Assembly: GCF_015070875.1 (NCBI RefSeq)
Contig: NZ_JADDIV010000004.1
Span: forward strand, 496,001-560,000
Source: Ramlibacter pallidus
Lineage (GTDB): Bacteria > Pseudomonadota > Gammaproteobacteria > Burkholderiales > Burkholderiaceae_C
Reading direction: 5' to 3'
DNA length: 64,000 nt
Positions 16,327-24,976 of the stretch are shown here, in pieces; positions within the stretch are counted from its first letter, which is position 1, and each line of letters opens with the position of its first letter. The position numbers were made by a program, and so were the translations under genes. The notes under the pieces are model-generated. The model was not told where the DNA came from. It worked only from the letters and a program-made list of their open reading frames with translations, and ran no database searches.

Positions 16327-17751
16327 CTAGTCCCCGAAGCCGACCAGCGCCTTCACCTCGAGGTATTCCTCGAAGCCGAAGACGCCGAACTCGCGCCCGT
16401 TGCCGGACTGCTTGTAGCCGCCGAAGGGCAGGCTGCGGTCGAAGGCCGCGCCGTTGACGTAGACACGGCCGGCGCGGATGCGGTTGGCCACCGCGCGGGC
16501 ACGGCGCAAGTCCTTCGATTGCACGAAGCCGGCCAGCCCGAAGGGCGTGTCGTTCGCCATCGCCACGGCCTCTTCTTCCGTGTCGTAGCAGAGGATGGAC
16601 AGCACCGGGCCGAAGATCTCCTCGCGGGAGATGCGCATGGCCGGCGTGACGTCGCCGAAGACCGTGGGGCGCGCGAAGTGGCCGCGCTCCACGCCGGGCG
16701 GCCGGCCCGTGCCGCCGGCCACGAGCGTGGCGCCTTCGTCGATGCCGGAGCGGATCAGGGCCTGCACCTTCTCGTACTGCATCGGGCTCACCAGCGGCCC
16801 CATCGTGGTGGCCGGATCCATCGGATCCCCGAGCTTGATCGTCTCCACCGCCTGGCGCGCGGCGGCGAAGGCGGCGTCGCGCTGCCGGCGCGGCACCAGC
16901 ATGCGCGTGGGCGACTGGCAGTTCTGGCCGGCGTTGGTGTAGCAGGCGTGCACGCCCTGCGTCACCGCGGCGGCGATGTCGGCGTCGTCCAGGATGATGT
17001 TGGCGGATTTGCCCCCGAGTTCCTGCGCGACGCGCTTGACCGTGTCGGCGGCGAGCTTCGCCACGCGGATGCCGGCCGCCGTCGACCCCGTGAAGGACAC
17101 CATGTCGATGCCGGGATGGGCGGCGATCGCTTCGCCCACCGTGGGACCGTCGCCGTTCACCAGGTTGAAGGCGCCGGGCGGCAGGCCCGCCGCGTGGACG
17201 ATCTCGGCGAACAGCGTCGCGCTCAGCGGCGCGATCTCGCTCGGCTTCAGGACCACGGTGCAACCGGTCGCGAGGGCCGGTGCCACCTTGGAGGCGACCT
17301 GGTTCAGCGGCCAGTTCCAGGGCGTGATCAGGCCGCAGACACCGATGGGCTCGCGGCGCACGATGCCGTGTCCCATGCGCTCCTCGAACGGGTATTCGGC
17401 CAGCACGCGCGCCGCTTCCTCGAAGTGGAACAGGGCGACGGTCGCCTGCCGCTCGGTGGAGAAGGTGATCGGCGAGCCCATCTCCAAGGTCATCGTGCGC
17501 GCCAGCTCCGGCAGCCGCGCGCGGAAGCCCTCGATGATGTGGCGCAGCCAGCCCAGGCGCTCCTTCACGCTCGCGGCCGAAGTCACCTCGAACGCGCGGC
17601 GCGCCGCGGCGACGGCGCGGTCCACGTCGGCCCGCGAGCCGAGGCTGATGCGCGCGAAGCTTTCCTCGGTCGCCGGGTTGGTGACGGCCAGGGTCGCCGG
17701 CACCGCCGGGTCGACCCATGCACCGTCGATGTAGAACTGCAGCTTGTCCAT
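16327..17751 (-). CDS. NAD(P)-dependent aldehyde dehydrogenase
   Basis: A 474-residue aldehyde dehydrogenase of ordinary length. Catalytic Cys278 in NAGQNCQSPTRML and general base Glu244 in ELGGKSANI are present; ITPWNWPLNQ and FTGSTAAG mark the coenzyme fold. Substrate unknown; it would oxidise an aldehyde to a carboxylate in the surrounding catabolic region. It lies 11 bases after the TctC gene on the same strand, probably co-transcribed with it. Confidence 0.93.
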   Translation of the reverse strand: MDKLQFYIDGAWVDPAVPATLAVTNPATEESFARISLGSRADVDRAVAAARRAFEVTSAASVKERLGWLRHIIEGFRARLPELARTMTLEMGSPITFSTERQATVALFHFEEAARVLAEYPFEERMGHGIVRREPIGVCGLITPWNWPLNQVASKVAPALATGCTVVLKPSEIAPLSATLFAEIVHAAGLPPGAFNLVNGDGPTVGEAIAAHPGIDMVSFTGSTAAGIRVAKLAADTVKRVAQELGGKSANIILDDADIAAAVTQGVHACYTNAGQNCQSPTRMLVPRRQRDAAFAAARQAVETIKLGDPMDPATTMGPLVSPMQYEKVQALIRSGIDEGATLVAGGTGRPPGVERGHFARPTVFGDVTPAMRISREEIFGPVLSILCYDTEEEAVAMANDTPFGLAGFVQSKDLRRARAVANRIRAGRVYVNGAAFDRSLPFGGYKQSGNGREFGVFGFEEYLEVKALVGFGD

Positions 17752-17762
17752 CGCCTCTTTCT

Positions 17763-18743
17763 TCAGTCCGCCGAGATGCCCGCGGATTCGACCACCGGTT
17801 TCCACTTGGCGGCCTCCGTGGCCATGAGCTTGCCCAGTTGCGCCGGCGTCGCCGATTGCGGCACCATGCCCAGCGCCGCGAGCCTGGCCTTGCCCTCGGC
17901 GGACTGGGTGTACTTGTTGATCTCGTCGTTCAGCGACTTGACGATGGCGGGCGGCACGCCGGCCGGTCCGACCAGCGCGCTCCAGACGCTCGCCTCGAGC
18001 GGGATGCCCTGTTCCGCCGCGGTGGGGACGTTGGGCAGGCCGGGGAAGCGCGCCTTCGATGCGACGGCCAGCGCCTTCAGCTTGCCGCCCTGGATGTTGG
18101 GCAGCAGCGCCGTGACCGGCGTGGAGACGGCGTCGACGACGCCCGCGATCGCGTCGGTCATGGCCGGCGAATCGCCCTTGTACGGCACGGAAGTGACCTT
18201 GGCGCCGGCATTGAAGCGCAGGTATTCGGAGGCCAGGTGCCCGATGGTGCCCTTGCCGGGGTTGGAGATGGTCAGTGCGTTCGGCGACGCCTTGCTCAGG
18301 GCGACGAACTCCTTCAGGTTGCCGGCCTTCACCGACGGGTTCGCCGCGATCACCAGCGGGATCTCGCCGACGAGCGCGATGGGTGTCAGGTCCTTCTCGG
18401 CGTCGAAGGGCATGGGCTTGTAAAGCCACTTGTTGTTGGCGAGCGGCCCGGAGGTGCCCAGGGCGAAGGTGTAGCCGTCCGGCGCCGCCTTGGCGACGTA
18501 GTCGACGCCGATGTTGCCGCCGGCGCCGACGCGGTTCTCCACGATGAACTGCTGCTTGTAGTGCGTGCTCAGGTGCTGCGCGATCTGCCGGGCCACGAGG
18601 TCGGAGCTGCCGCCCGGCGCGAAGATGGCGATGATCTTCACGGGCTTGCTGGGCCAGTCGCCTTGCGCGTGGGTGGTGGATGGCAGGGCCAGGAATCCCC
18701 CGGCGGCACAGGCGAGGGCCCGGGCGATGGTGGCGAACTTCAC
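17763..18743 (-). CDS. TctC/Bug-family periplasmic carboxylate-binding protein
   Basis: A 326-residue binding protein: signal peptide (LACAAGGFLALPSTTHAQG), then the Bug signature WPSKPVKIIAIFAPGGSSDL, VENRVGAGGNIG, AAPDGYTFALGTSG and VPYKGDSPAMTDAIAG. Such proteins bind carboxylates for TctAB transporters or signalling. No tctA/tctB is nearby. GTG start with GGAGA upstream. Cluster position suggests it captures the substrate or product of the adjacent aldehyde dehydrogenase pathway. Confidence 0.9.
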   Translation of the reverse strand: MKFATIARALACAAGGFLALPSTTHAQGDWPSKPVKIIAIFAPGGSSDLVARQIAQHLSTHYKQQFIVENRVGAGGNIGVDYVAKAAPDGYTFALGTSGPLANNKWLYKPMPFDAEKDLTPIALVGEIPLVIAANPSVKAGNLKEFVALSKASPNALTISNPGKGTIGHLASEYLRFNAGAKVTSVPYKGDSPAMTDAIAGVVDAVSTPVTALLPNIQGGKLKALAVASKARFPGLPNVPTAAEQGIPLEASVWSALVGPAGVPPAIVKSLNDEINKYTQSAEGKARLAALGMVPQSATPAQLGKLMATEAAKWKPVVESAGISAD

Positions 18744-18801
18744 TTTGTATGTCTCCAGCTGTTGGTCCGCGCAGTGTCCGGAAAGCGGCTCGCCGGGACA
18801 A

Positions 18802-18846
18802 CACGGAATTCCAAGCTTTCCGTGCAATGGAATCGTGCGGCCATTG
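18802..18846. promoter_or_regulatory. Two adjacent perfect inverted repeats in a divergent promoter region
   Basis: CACGGAA-N9-TTCCGTG (18802-18824) is followed at once by CAATGG-N10-CCATTG (18825-18846). Both sit in the 232-base gap between the leftward TctC/aldehyde dehydrogenase unit and the rightward MaoC/ligase/SDR unit. They look like operators of one or two regulators of the catabolic genes. The rest of the gap shows no gene. Confidence 0.55.
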
Positions 18847-18975
18847 TGAAGCGTCCGGGCGCGGCGGCATGGCCCGCGATTTCGCCCGGCGGAACGGGCG
18901 AACAATCCGCTTCGTTCCGCGGCCGCCATCGTGCATCCTGCGCGGCTCGAGCAGGGCCCCTGCCGCAAGAGGAAC

Positions 18976-19443
18976 ATGACCGCACGCTTTTTCGAGGACT
19001 TCCGCATCGGTGAATCGTGGGAGAGCGCTCCCGCCACCGTCACCGCCGAAGAGATCGTCGCCTTCGGGCGCGGCTTCGACCCGCAACCCATGCACACCGA
19101 TGCCGAACGCGCGGCCGCCGGCCCCTTCGGCGGACTGGTCGCCAGCGGCTGGCACGTCGCGGCGCTGTCGATGCGCCTCTTCGTCGAGGCCGGCGGCTAC
19201 GGCGACACGCCGATGGTGGGCCTCGGCATCGACGAACTGCGCTGGAAGGCGCCGGTGCGCGCCGGCGACACGCTCATCGTGCAGCGCGAGGTCGCGGAAC
19301 TGCGCCGCTCCGACTCCGACCCGCTCAAGGGCATCGTGCGCACGCGCGTCACCGTGCGCAACCAGCATGGCGCCGTCGTGATGTCGCTGGTCAGCGCCGG
19401 CCGCGTGCCGGCCCGGGCGGCACCCGCGGGAGAGGGCGCTTGA
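18976..19443 (+). CDS. MaoC-family (hot-dog) dehydratase
   Basis: A 155-residue single hot-dog domain with the hydratase-2 type signature FGRGFDPQPMHTDAERA followed by GPFGGLVASGWHVAALSMRL. It may hydrate an enoyl-CoA or dehydrate a hydroxyacyl-CoA. AGAGGAA precedes the ATG. First gene of a tightly overlapping rightward operon of two MaoC proteins, a ligase and an SDR. Confidence 0.88.
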   Translation: MTARFFEDFRIGESWESAPATVTAEEIVAFGRGFDPQPMHTDAERAAAGPFGGLVASGWHVAALSMRLFVEAGGYGDTPMVGLGIDELRWKAPVRAGDTLIVQREVAELRRSDSDPLKGIVRTRVTVRNQHGAVVMSLVSAGRVPARAAPAGEGA

Positions 19444-19904
19444 GCGTCGTCGTCGAGCATGCCGCCGACCTGGCGGTCCACGTCGGCGGGGCGCCGCTCG
19501 GCATCAGCGACTGGGTGACCGTGGACCAGGCGCAGGTCGATGCCTTCGCGGCGCTGACGGGCGACGACCACTGGATCCACGTGGACGTCGAGCGCGCCGC
19601 GCGCGAGATGCCGCAGGGCCGGACCATCGCGCATGGCTTCTTCGTGCTGTCGCTGATCCCCGCGCTCCAGCGCGGCATCTACACGATCCGGCAGCGCGGC
19701 AAGGGACTGAACTACGGCTGCAACCGCGTGCGCTTCACGGCGCCGGTGCCGGTCGGCGCGCGGGTGCGGCTGCGGCAGTCGCTCAAGGAATGCGTGCGGG
19801 TCGCGTCCGCCACTCGCCTCACCTTCGAATCCACCATCGAGATCGAGGGGCAGGAACGCCCCGCGCTCGTGGCCGAAACCCTCCTGCAGATCCTGGACCG
19901 CTAG
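19440..19904 (+). CDS. Second MaoC-family (R)-hydratase-like protein
   Basis: A 154-residue hot-dog protein with the R-hydratase motif AALTGDDHWIHVDVERA and GRTIAHGFFVLSLIP, and NYGCNRVRFTAPVPVGARVR at the interface strand. The TTG start overlaps the stop of the preceding MaoC gene (TTGA), implying coupled translation; the two may form a heterodimer, as paired MaoC proteins do in some steroid and fatty acid pathways. Confidence 0.88.
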   Translation: MSVVVEHAADLAVHVGGAPLGISDWVTVDQAQVDAFAALTGDDHWIHVDVERAAREMPQGRTIAHGFFVLSLIPALQRGIYTIRQRGKGLNYGCNRVRFTAPVPVGARVRLRQSLKECVRVASATRLTFESTIEIEGQERPALVAETLLQILDR

Positions 19905-19907
19905 CGC

Positions 19908-21488
19908 ATGACGAGCATCGAACACCCCGTGCCGGGGTTCACGCCCTTTTCCGACACCATCGCCGCGCACGCCGCGGCGCGCCCCGACGCGGTGGCCTTC
20001 CACGTCGAAGGACGGACGCTGGACTGGCGGACGCTGCACGCCCGCGTGGTGCAGGTGGCGCAGGCGCTCGTGGCCGGCGGTGTCGCGCCGGGTGACCGGG
20101 TGGCCGTGCTGGGCGGCGCGTCGCTCGCCTACGTCGAATGCCTCTTCGGCATCGTCGCCGCCCGCGCCTGCGTGGTGCCCTTGCCGGTCTCCGCCAGCGT
20201 CGAGACGCTGGAGGCGTTGCTGGCGGATTGCGATGCGCGGCTCTTGTTCCTGGACCCGGAGACCGGGGCGGCCGCGGCCGCGATGGCGGCGCGGTGGGCG
20301 GCCGGCACCGGGCGCGGCGTCGTGTCGCTGGACGACGAAGCCTTCGGCCCGTGGCGGTCCCGGGGCGACGCGGCCGCTGTCCTGCCGGCGGGCGACGCCG
20401 AAGACCCGTTCAACATCATCTACAGCTCCGGCACCACGGGGCTGCCCAAGGGCATCGTGCACCTGCACGGCATGCGCCAGCGGCAGGCCGCCCGCCGGGG
20501 CTTCTTCCGCCGGCACGCGCGCACCCTCCTGTCGACGCCGATGTACTCCAACACCACGCTGATGCCGCTGCTGGGCACGGTGGTGGCGGGCGGCACCTGC
20601 ATCCTGATGCGCAAGTTCGACGCCGGCCGCTTCCTGGCGCTGGCCGCCGGGCAGCGCGCCACCCACACGATGCTGGTGCCCGTGCAGTACAAGCGCCTGC
20701 TCGCGCATCCCGCGTTCGACGGCAGCGACCTGTCCTCGCTGGAACTGAGCCAGTCGACGGGCGCACCGATGGAGGTGGAGCTCAAGCGCGAGGTGCTGCG
20801 GCGCTGGCCGGGCCGCTTCCTGGAGGTCTACGGCCTCACCGAAGGCGGCGTGACCTGCCTGCTCGATGCGCGGCTGCATCCCGACAAGCTCGCCAGCGTC
20901 GGCCGGCCGGCGGCGGGGGGCGAGGTGTTCCTGATCGACGAGGCCGGCCGCCGCCTGCCCCAAGGCCAGCCGGACGTGATCGGCGAAGTCGTCGGCCGCT
21001 CGGAGTTCATGATGGCGGGGTACCACAACCGGCCGCAGGCGACGGCGGAGATCCGCTGGCACGATGCGCAGGGGCGCGTGTACCACCGCAGCGGCGACGT
21101 CGGCCGGTTCGACGCGGACGGCTTCCTCACCTTGCTGGACCGCATCAAGGACGTGATCATCTCGGGCGGCCACAACATCTACGCGGCCGACCTGGAGGCC
21201 GTGCTGGCCCGCCACGAAGGCGTGCTGGACGCGGCGGTCATCGGCGTGCCCAGCGCGGAGTGGGGCGAGACGCCGCTGGCCATCGTGATGCCGCGGCCGG
21301 GCGCACGCCTCGATGCGGCCGCCTTGCGCGACTGGGTCAACGCCCAGGTCGGCAAGACGCAGCGCCTGTCGGGCGTGGAGCTGCGCGACGAATTGCCCCG
21401 ATCGGCCCTGGGCAAGCTGTCGAAGAAGGAACTGCGGGCCCCGTACTGGCAAGTGAAGCAAGCGAAGGAATCCCATGAGCGCGCCTGA
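19908..21488 (+). CDS. Acyl-CoA ligase (class I adenylate-forming enzyme)
   Basis: A 526-residue AMP-forming ligase that activates a carboxylic acid to its CoA thioester. The ATP motif YSSGTTGLPKG is around residue 170, EVYGLTEGGV forms the A5 motif, and the C-terminal catalytic Lys lies in SALGKLSKKELR. The substrate pocket cannot be read, but the operon (hydratases, SDR) suggests an organic acid that then enters a beta-oxidation-like route. Its end overlaps the SDR gene by 14 bases. Confidence 0.9.
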   Translation: MTSIEHPVPGFTPFSDTIAAHAAARPDAVAFHVEGRTLDWRTLHARVVQVAQALVAGGVAPGDRVAVLGGASLAYVECLFGIVAARACVVPLPVSASVETLEALLADCDARLLFLDPETGAAAAAMAARWAAGTGRGVVSLDDEAFGPWRSRGDAAAVLPAGDAEDPFNIIYSSGTTGLPKGIVHLHGMRQRQAARRGFFRRHARTLLSTPMYSNTTLMPLLGTVVAGGTCILMRKFDAGRFLALAAGQRATHTMLVPVQYKRLLAHPAFDGSDLSSLELSQSTGAPMEVELKREVLRRWPGRFLEVYGLTEGGVTCLLDARLHPDKLASVGRPAAGGEVFLIDEAGRRLPQGQPDVIGEVVGRSEFMMAGYHNRPQATAEIRWHDAQGRVYHRSGDVGRFDADGFLTLLDRIKDVIISGGHNIYAADLEAVLARHEGVLDAAVIGVPSAEWGETPLAIVMPRPGARLDAAALRDWVNAQVGKTQRLSGVELRDELPRSALGKLSKKELRAPYWQVKQAKESHERA

Positions 21489-22254
21489 GAAGAGCAAGCC
21501 CGTCTGCATCGTCACCGGATCGTCGTCGGGCATCGGGGCGGCCACCGCCCTGCTGTTCGCGCAGCGCGGCTGGGACGTCGCGATCAACTATGCGAGCCAC
21601 GCGGAGGGCGCCGAGCGCGTGGCCGCGGCCTGCCGCGAAGCCGGCGCCGGCACGCTGGTGGTACGCGCCGACGTCGGCGAGGACGCGCAATGCCGCGCGC
21701 TCGCCGATCAGGTGAAGCAGCGTTGGGGCCGCGCCGACGCGCTGGTGAACAGCGCCGGCATCACCACCAAGTTCGCGGACCTGAAGGACCTGGAGGCGCT
21801 GGGCGCCGAGGACTTCGCGGCCATCTACCGCGTCAACGTGATCGGCACCTTCCAGATGTGCCGCGCCGTCGCGCCGCTGATGCGCAACGCGCCGTCGCCG
21901 GGCATCGTCAACATCTCGTCGATGGGGGGCCGCATGGGCACGGGGTCCTCCATCGCGTACGCGGCCTCGAAAGGCGCGGTCAACACGTTGACGCTTTCGC
22001 TGGCGCGCGCCCTGGCACCGGCCATCCGGGTCAACGCGATCCTGCCGGGCATGGTGGACGGCCAGTGGCTGCGCAAGGGACTCGGCGAGACGGTGTTCCA
22101 GGAACGGCGCAAGCGCTACGAGGCGCGCGCGCTGCTGGCGACGGTGGTGACGCCGGAAGACGTCGCGCGTGCGGCCTGGTCGCTCGCGGTCGACGCCACC
22201 AAGCAGACCGGCCAGCTGGTCGACCTGGAAGGCGGCTTCCTGCTGGGAGCCTGA
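21475..22254 (+). CDS. Short-chain dehydrogenase/reductase
   Basis: A 259-residue classical SDR. Coenzyme motif TGSSSGIG starts at residue 14, NSAG is at 92, and the catalytic Ser148/149, Tyr162 and Lys166 (YAASK) are present. Likely oxidises a hydroxyacyl intermediate made by the MaoC proteins, or reduces a ketone. The ribosome site AAGGAA lies inside the end of the ligase gene. Confidence 0.92.
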   Translation: MSAPEKSKPVCIVTGSSSGIGAATALLFAQRGWDVAINYASHAEGAERVAAACREAGAGTLVVRADVGEDAQCRALADQVKQRWGRADALVNSAGITTKFADLKDLEALGAEDFAAIYRVNVIGTFQMCRAVAPLMRNAPSPGIVNISSMGGRMGTGSSIAYAASKGAVNTLTLSLARALAPAIRVNAILPGMVDGQWLRKGLGETVFQERRKRYEARALLATVVTPEDVARAAWSLAVDATKQTGQLVDLEGGFLLGA

Positions 22255-22273
22255 GCGCGAGCGCTTCCAGGCG

Positions 22274-22358
22274 CCCTCCCCCTCTGGGGGAGGGCGGGGG
22301 TGGGGGCACGTTCGAGCGCCGCGGGCCCTCACCCCAACCCTCTCCCAGAGGGAGAGGG
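22274..22358. repeat. Inverted pair of palindromic G/C-rich repeat units
   Basis: Two mini-palindromes, CCCTCCCCC-TCT-GGGGGAGGG (22274-22294) and CCCTCTCCC-AGA-GGGAGAGGG (22338-22358). Each is joined to a GGGGTG/CACCCC tail, and the two 33-base units are inverted copies with few differences. They resemble the intergenic 'CCCTCTCCC...GGGAGAGGGTTGGGGTGAGGG' elements found in many Proteobacteria. Sits between the convergent SDR and hydratase genes, where it may also stop transcription. Confidence 0.75.
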
Positions 22359-22375
22359 AGCAGGACCGGGCGCCT

Positions 22376-23149
22376 CTAGAGCTGCACGCTCGCCGAGCCG
22401 ATGCCGGGGAACTCGGCGACCACGCGGTCGCCCTCGGCTGCGTCGAGCAGGCCGCACCAGGTGCCCGTGGTGACCACGGTGCCCGCGGGTACGCTGGCGC
22501 CGTGGCGCGTCAGGTGCCGGAGCCACTCGGGCAGCACCCAGGCCGGGTCGCCGATGCCGAGGCTGCCGCGGAACGCGCGCGCCTCGGCTGCGCCGATGCG
22601 GACGCGGCATTCCTGCTCCTCCCAGCGGCGCGACGCGAAGGGCACGAAGTCGCCGAGCACCAGCGCGCCGTGCACGACGAGGTCGGCCACCTTCAGCAGG
22701 GGCGGCGCGGACCGGCCGCCGGCCCAGCGCGTGTCGACCAGTTCGATCGACACGCACATCGCATCGACCACCGCATGCGCGTCGTGCGGCGTGACGCGCC
22801 GGGCGGCTTCGGGCGTAAGTTCGCGGGCGATGCGCAGCGCCACCTCGGCCTCGATCCAGCGGTGGCGCAGGTGCAGGCCTTCCACGCCCGACCCGGACGG
22901 CCGCACGCCGGCGACCGGCAGCGGCGCGTGCCGCATCGCGTCCGACCGGGTCGGCGCACCCGACTTCCAGTACGGTGCGACGCCCGGCGGATGGCCGAGC
23001 GCGGCATACAGGCCTTCCTGCACGGCGTAGGCCTCGTCCAGCGAGGTGACGTGGGGCAGGGCGGCGGTTTCGTCGGCCGCCGGCCCGCCCTGGTGGGCGC
23101 GGCGCAGGAGGTCGACGACGTTGGCGAGCGATGCGGGTTGTCCGGTCAT
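22376..23149 (-). CDS. 2-keto-4-pentenoate hydratase-like (fumarylacetoacetase-fold) protein
   Basis: A 257-residue member of the hydratase branch of the fumarylacetoacetate hydrolase superfamily (MhpD/HpaH size, about 260). Recognisable are PVAGVRPSG, the metal-ligand stretch WIEAEVALRIAREL, SIELVDTRW and VVTTGTWCGLLDA near the end. It probably adds water to a 2-oxo-4-enoate from ring-cleavage-type catabolism. Divergent from the IclR gene, 36 bases apart, which likely regulates it. Confidence 0.86.
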   Translation of the reverse strand: MTGQPASLANVVDLLRRAHQGGPAADETAALPHVTSLDEAYAVQEGLYAALGHPPGVAPYWKSGAPTRSDAMRHAPLPVAGVRPSGSGVEGLHLRHRWIEAEVALRIARELTPEAARRVTPHDAHAVVDAMCVSIELVDTRWAGGRSAPPLLKVADLVVHGALVLGDFVPFASRRWEEQECRVRIGAAEARAFRGSLGIGDPAWVLPEWLRHLTRHGASVPAGTVVTTGTWCGLLDAAEGDRVVAEFPGIGSASVQL

Positions 23150-23185
23150 GGGCGCGGATTCTTGCACGCTACACTGGACCTCACC

Positions 23186-23953
23186 ATGCCCACTCCCCGC
23201 CCGGTCAACGTGGTGCTCCGGGCGCTGCAGATCCTGCGCGCGCTGAACCGGCAGCCGGTCACCACGGTCGATGCGATCCACAAGCACACGGCCATCCCCA
23301 AGCCCACGATCGTGCGGCTGCTGCAGACGCTCGAGGCCGACGGCCTGGTGCGCCGCGCGCCGCAGTACGGCGCGTACTACCTGACCTCGGAGGTGAAGGC
23401 GCTGGCCAGCGGCTACCACAGCGAGCCGCGCGTGGTCGAGGCTTCCGCCGCGCCGGCCGAAGCGCTGACGCAGGAGCTGAAGTGGCCGGTGGCGGTGGCC
23501 GTGCACGACGGCGACGCCATGATCGTGCGCTACAGCACCATCCCGCATTCGCCGCTGTCGTTCTTCCACTCCACGATCAACATGCGGCTGAGCCTGGTCA
23601 CGCAGGCGCTCGGCCGCGCCTACCTGGCGTTCTGCAGCCCGACCGAGCAGGACGCGCTGCTGGAACTGCTGGCGCACAACAGCAGCGAGCCGATCGCGGG
23701 GCAGGAGCCCGCCATCCGCCGCATGCTGGCTGAGGTGCGCGAGCGCGGCTACGCGCTGCGCGACCCGCGCGTGCGGCCCGAGTCCTCCACCATTGGCGTG
23801 CCGATCTTCGACGGCGAGCGCGTGGTCGCCACCATGGGCATCACCTGGTTCAGCTCCGCGCTGGACACCGAACAGGCCGTCGCGCGCTTCCTGCCGCCGC
23901 TGCGCGACGCGTCCGCCGCCATCTCGCGCGCGCTGGCCACCACCGCCGGCTGA
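23186..23953 (+). CDS. IclR-family transcriptional regulator
   Basis: A 255-residue regulator with an N-terminal winged HTH (TTVDAIHKHTAIPKPTIVRL, about residues 26-45) and a C-terminal effector domain (LSLVTQALGRAYLAFCSPTE; later STIGVPIFDGERVVATMGIT). It resembles MhpR-like activators of aromatic-acid genes. Placed between the hydratase (divergent) and the amidohydrolase operon (downstream), so it is the obvious local regulator. Confidence 0.92.
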   Translation: MPTPRPVNVVLRALQILRALNRQPVTTVDAIHKHTAIPKPTIVRLLQTLEADGLVRRAPQYGAYYLTSEVKALASGYHSEPRVVEASAAPAEALTQELKWPVAVAVHDGDAMIVRYSTIPHSPLSFFHSTINMRLSLVTQALGRAYLAFCSPTEQDALLELLAHNSSEPIAGQEPAIRRMLAEVRERGYALRDPRVRPESSTIGVPIFDGERVVATMGITWFSSALDTEQAVARFLPPLRDASAAISRALATTAG

Positions 23954-24034
23954 AGGCGCCGCCGCGCTTTCCGCGTCGCGGAATCCGCTGAATCTCGGCT
24001 TGGCGCCCGCGGTGGCGCTGGGGATGATCGACGG

Positions 24035-24976
24035 ATGCCTTCGTCCCGTCCCCTGCTGTTCGACGCCCACGCGCACCTCGTCGCCCACGACCAGGTCCGC
24101 TATCCCCGCAACCCCATGCAGCGCGCGCCCGACGCGCCCTATCGCCCGCCCGGCGTGATCGGCCGCCCGGGCGGCCACCACGGCCCCAACCCGATCAACG
24201 AAGTGCCGGACGCCGAGCCGATGCTGCGGTGGATGCGGGAGGAGAACGTCGACGGTGCCGTCGCCGTGCAGAAGCGCATGGTCTACCGCTACGACAACAG
24301 CTACATCCTGGACTCTTCCGACAAGTACCCGGACGTCTTCTCCGCCGTCGTCATCCTCGATGCGGAAGACCCGGAGACCCCGGGAAAGGTGCGCGGCTGG
24401 ATCCGCGAGCACGGCCTCGCGGGGCTGCGCCTGTTCGGCGGCCGCAAGCCCGATGGCAGCATGCCGTGGCTCAACTCGCCGCAGGCGCTCGAGAGCTGGA
24501 AGGTGATCGACGAAGCCGGCCTGGTGATGGACCTCGAGGTGCTGGCGCAGGGCGGCGGCGGCCCTTCGATCCCCGCGATCCTGGAACTGTCGGAACGCTA
24601 CCCCAACGCCCGCATCGTGCTGGACCACCTGCTGGAGCCCGAGCTGCACGACGGCGAGCACTTCGGCCTGGACGCGCGCTGGGAGCAGCTCGCCGGCAAG
24701 CCGCGCATCTTCTTCAAGTTCACCTCCATCAACCTGGACCACTGCCGCGAGGAGGGCTTCCCGGCCAACAAGGTGCTGCGCCGCGCCGTCGACCTGTTCG
24801 GCGCGGACCACGTGATGTGGGGCTCCGACATCGGCACCTCCTCGGGCACCTACAAGGACATGGTGCAGCGGATGATCGACGCTTCCGACCTGCTGACGCA
24901 CCGCGAGCAGCAGGCCGTCTGGCACGACACGGGCAAGCGCGTGTTCGTCAAAGGCGGCCACAGGGCGCACCGGTGA
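24035..24976 (+). CDS. Amidohydrolase-2 (ACMSD-like) family hydrolase or decarboxylase
   Basis: A 313-residue metal-dependent TIM-barrel protein: HAH metal motif at the N-terminus (LLFDAHAHLV), IVLDHLLEPELH in the middle, and WGSDIGTSSG with the conserved Asp near 270. The family includes ACMS decarboxylase, LigW-type decarboxylases and lactone hydrolases; which reaction applies here is open. First gene of a four-gene chain linked by start/stop overlaps. Confidence 0.87.
   Translation: MPSSRPLLFDAHAHLVAHDQVRYPRNPMQRAPDAPYRPPGVIGRPGGHHGPNPINEVPDAEPMLRWMREENVDGAVAVQKRMVYRYDNSYILDSSDKYPDVFSAVVILDAEDPETPGKVRGWIREHGLAGLRLFGGRKPDGSMPWLNSPQALESWKVIDEAGLVMDLEVLAQGGGGPSIPAILELSERYPNARIVLDHLLEPELHDGEHFGLDARWEQLAGKPRIFFKFTSINLDHCREEGFPANKVLRRAVDLFGADHVMWGSDIGTSSGTYKDMVQRMIDASDLLTHREQQAVWHDTGKRVFVKGGHRAHR

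Noticed and set aside
18802-18846. Assigning the twin repeats to the IclR protein at 23186
   Set aside because: The repeats share GGAA/TTCC with some IclR sites, but no matching sequence is seen in the IclR gene's own promoter gap, so the assignment is left open.
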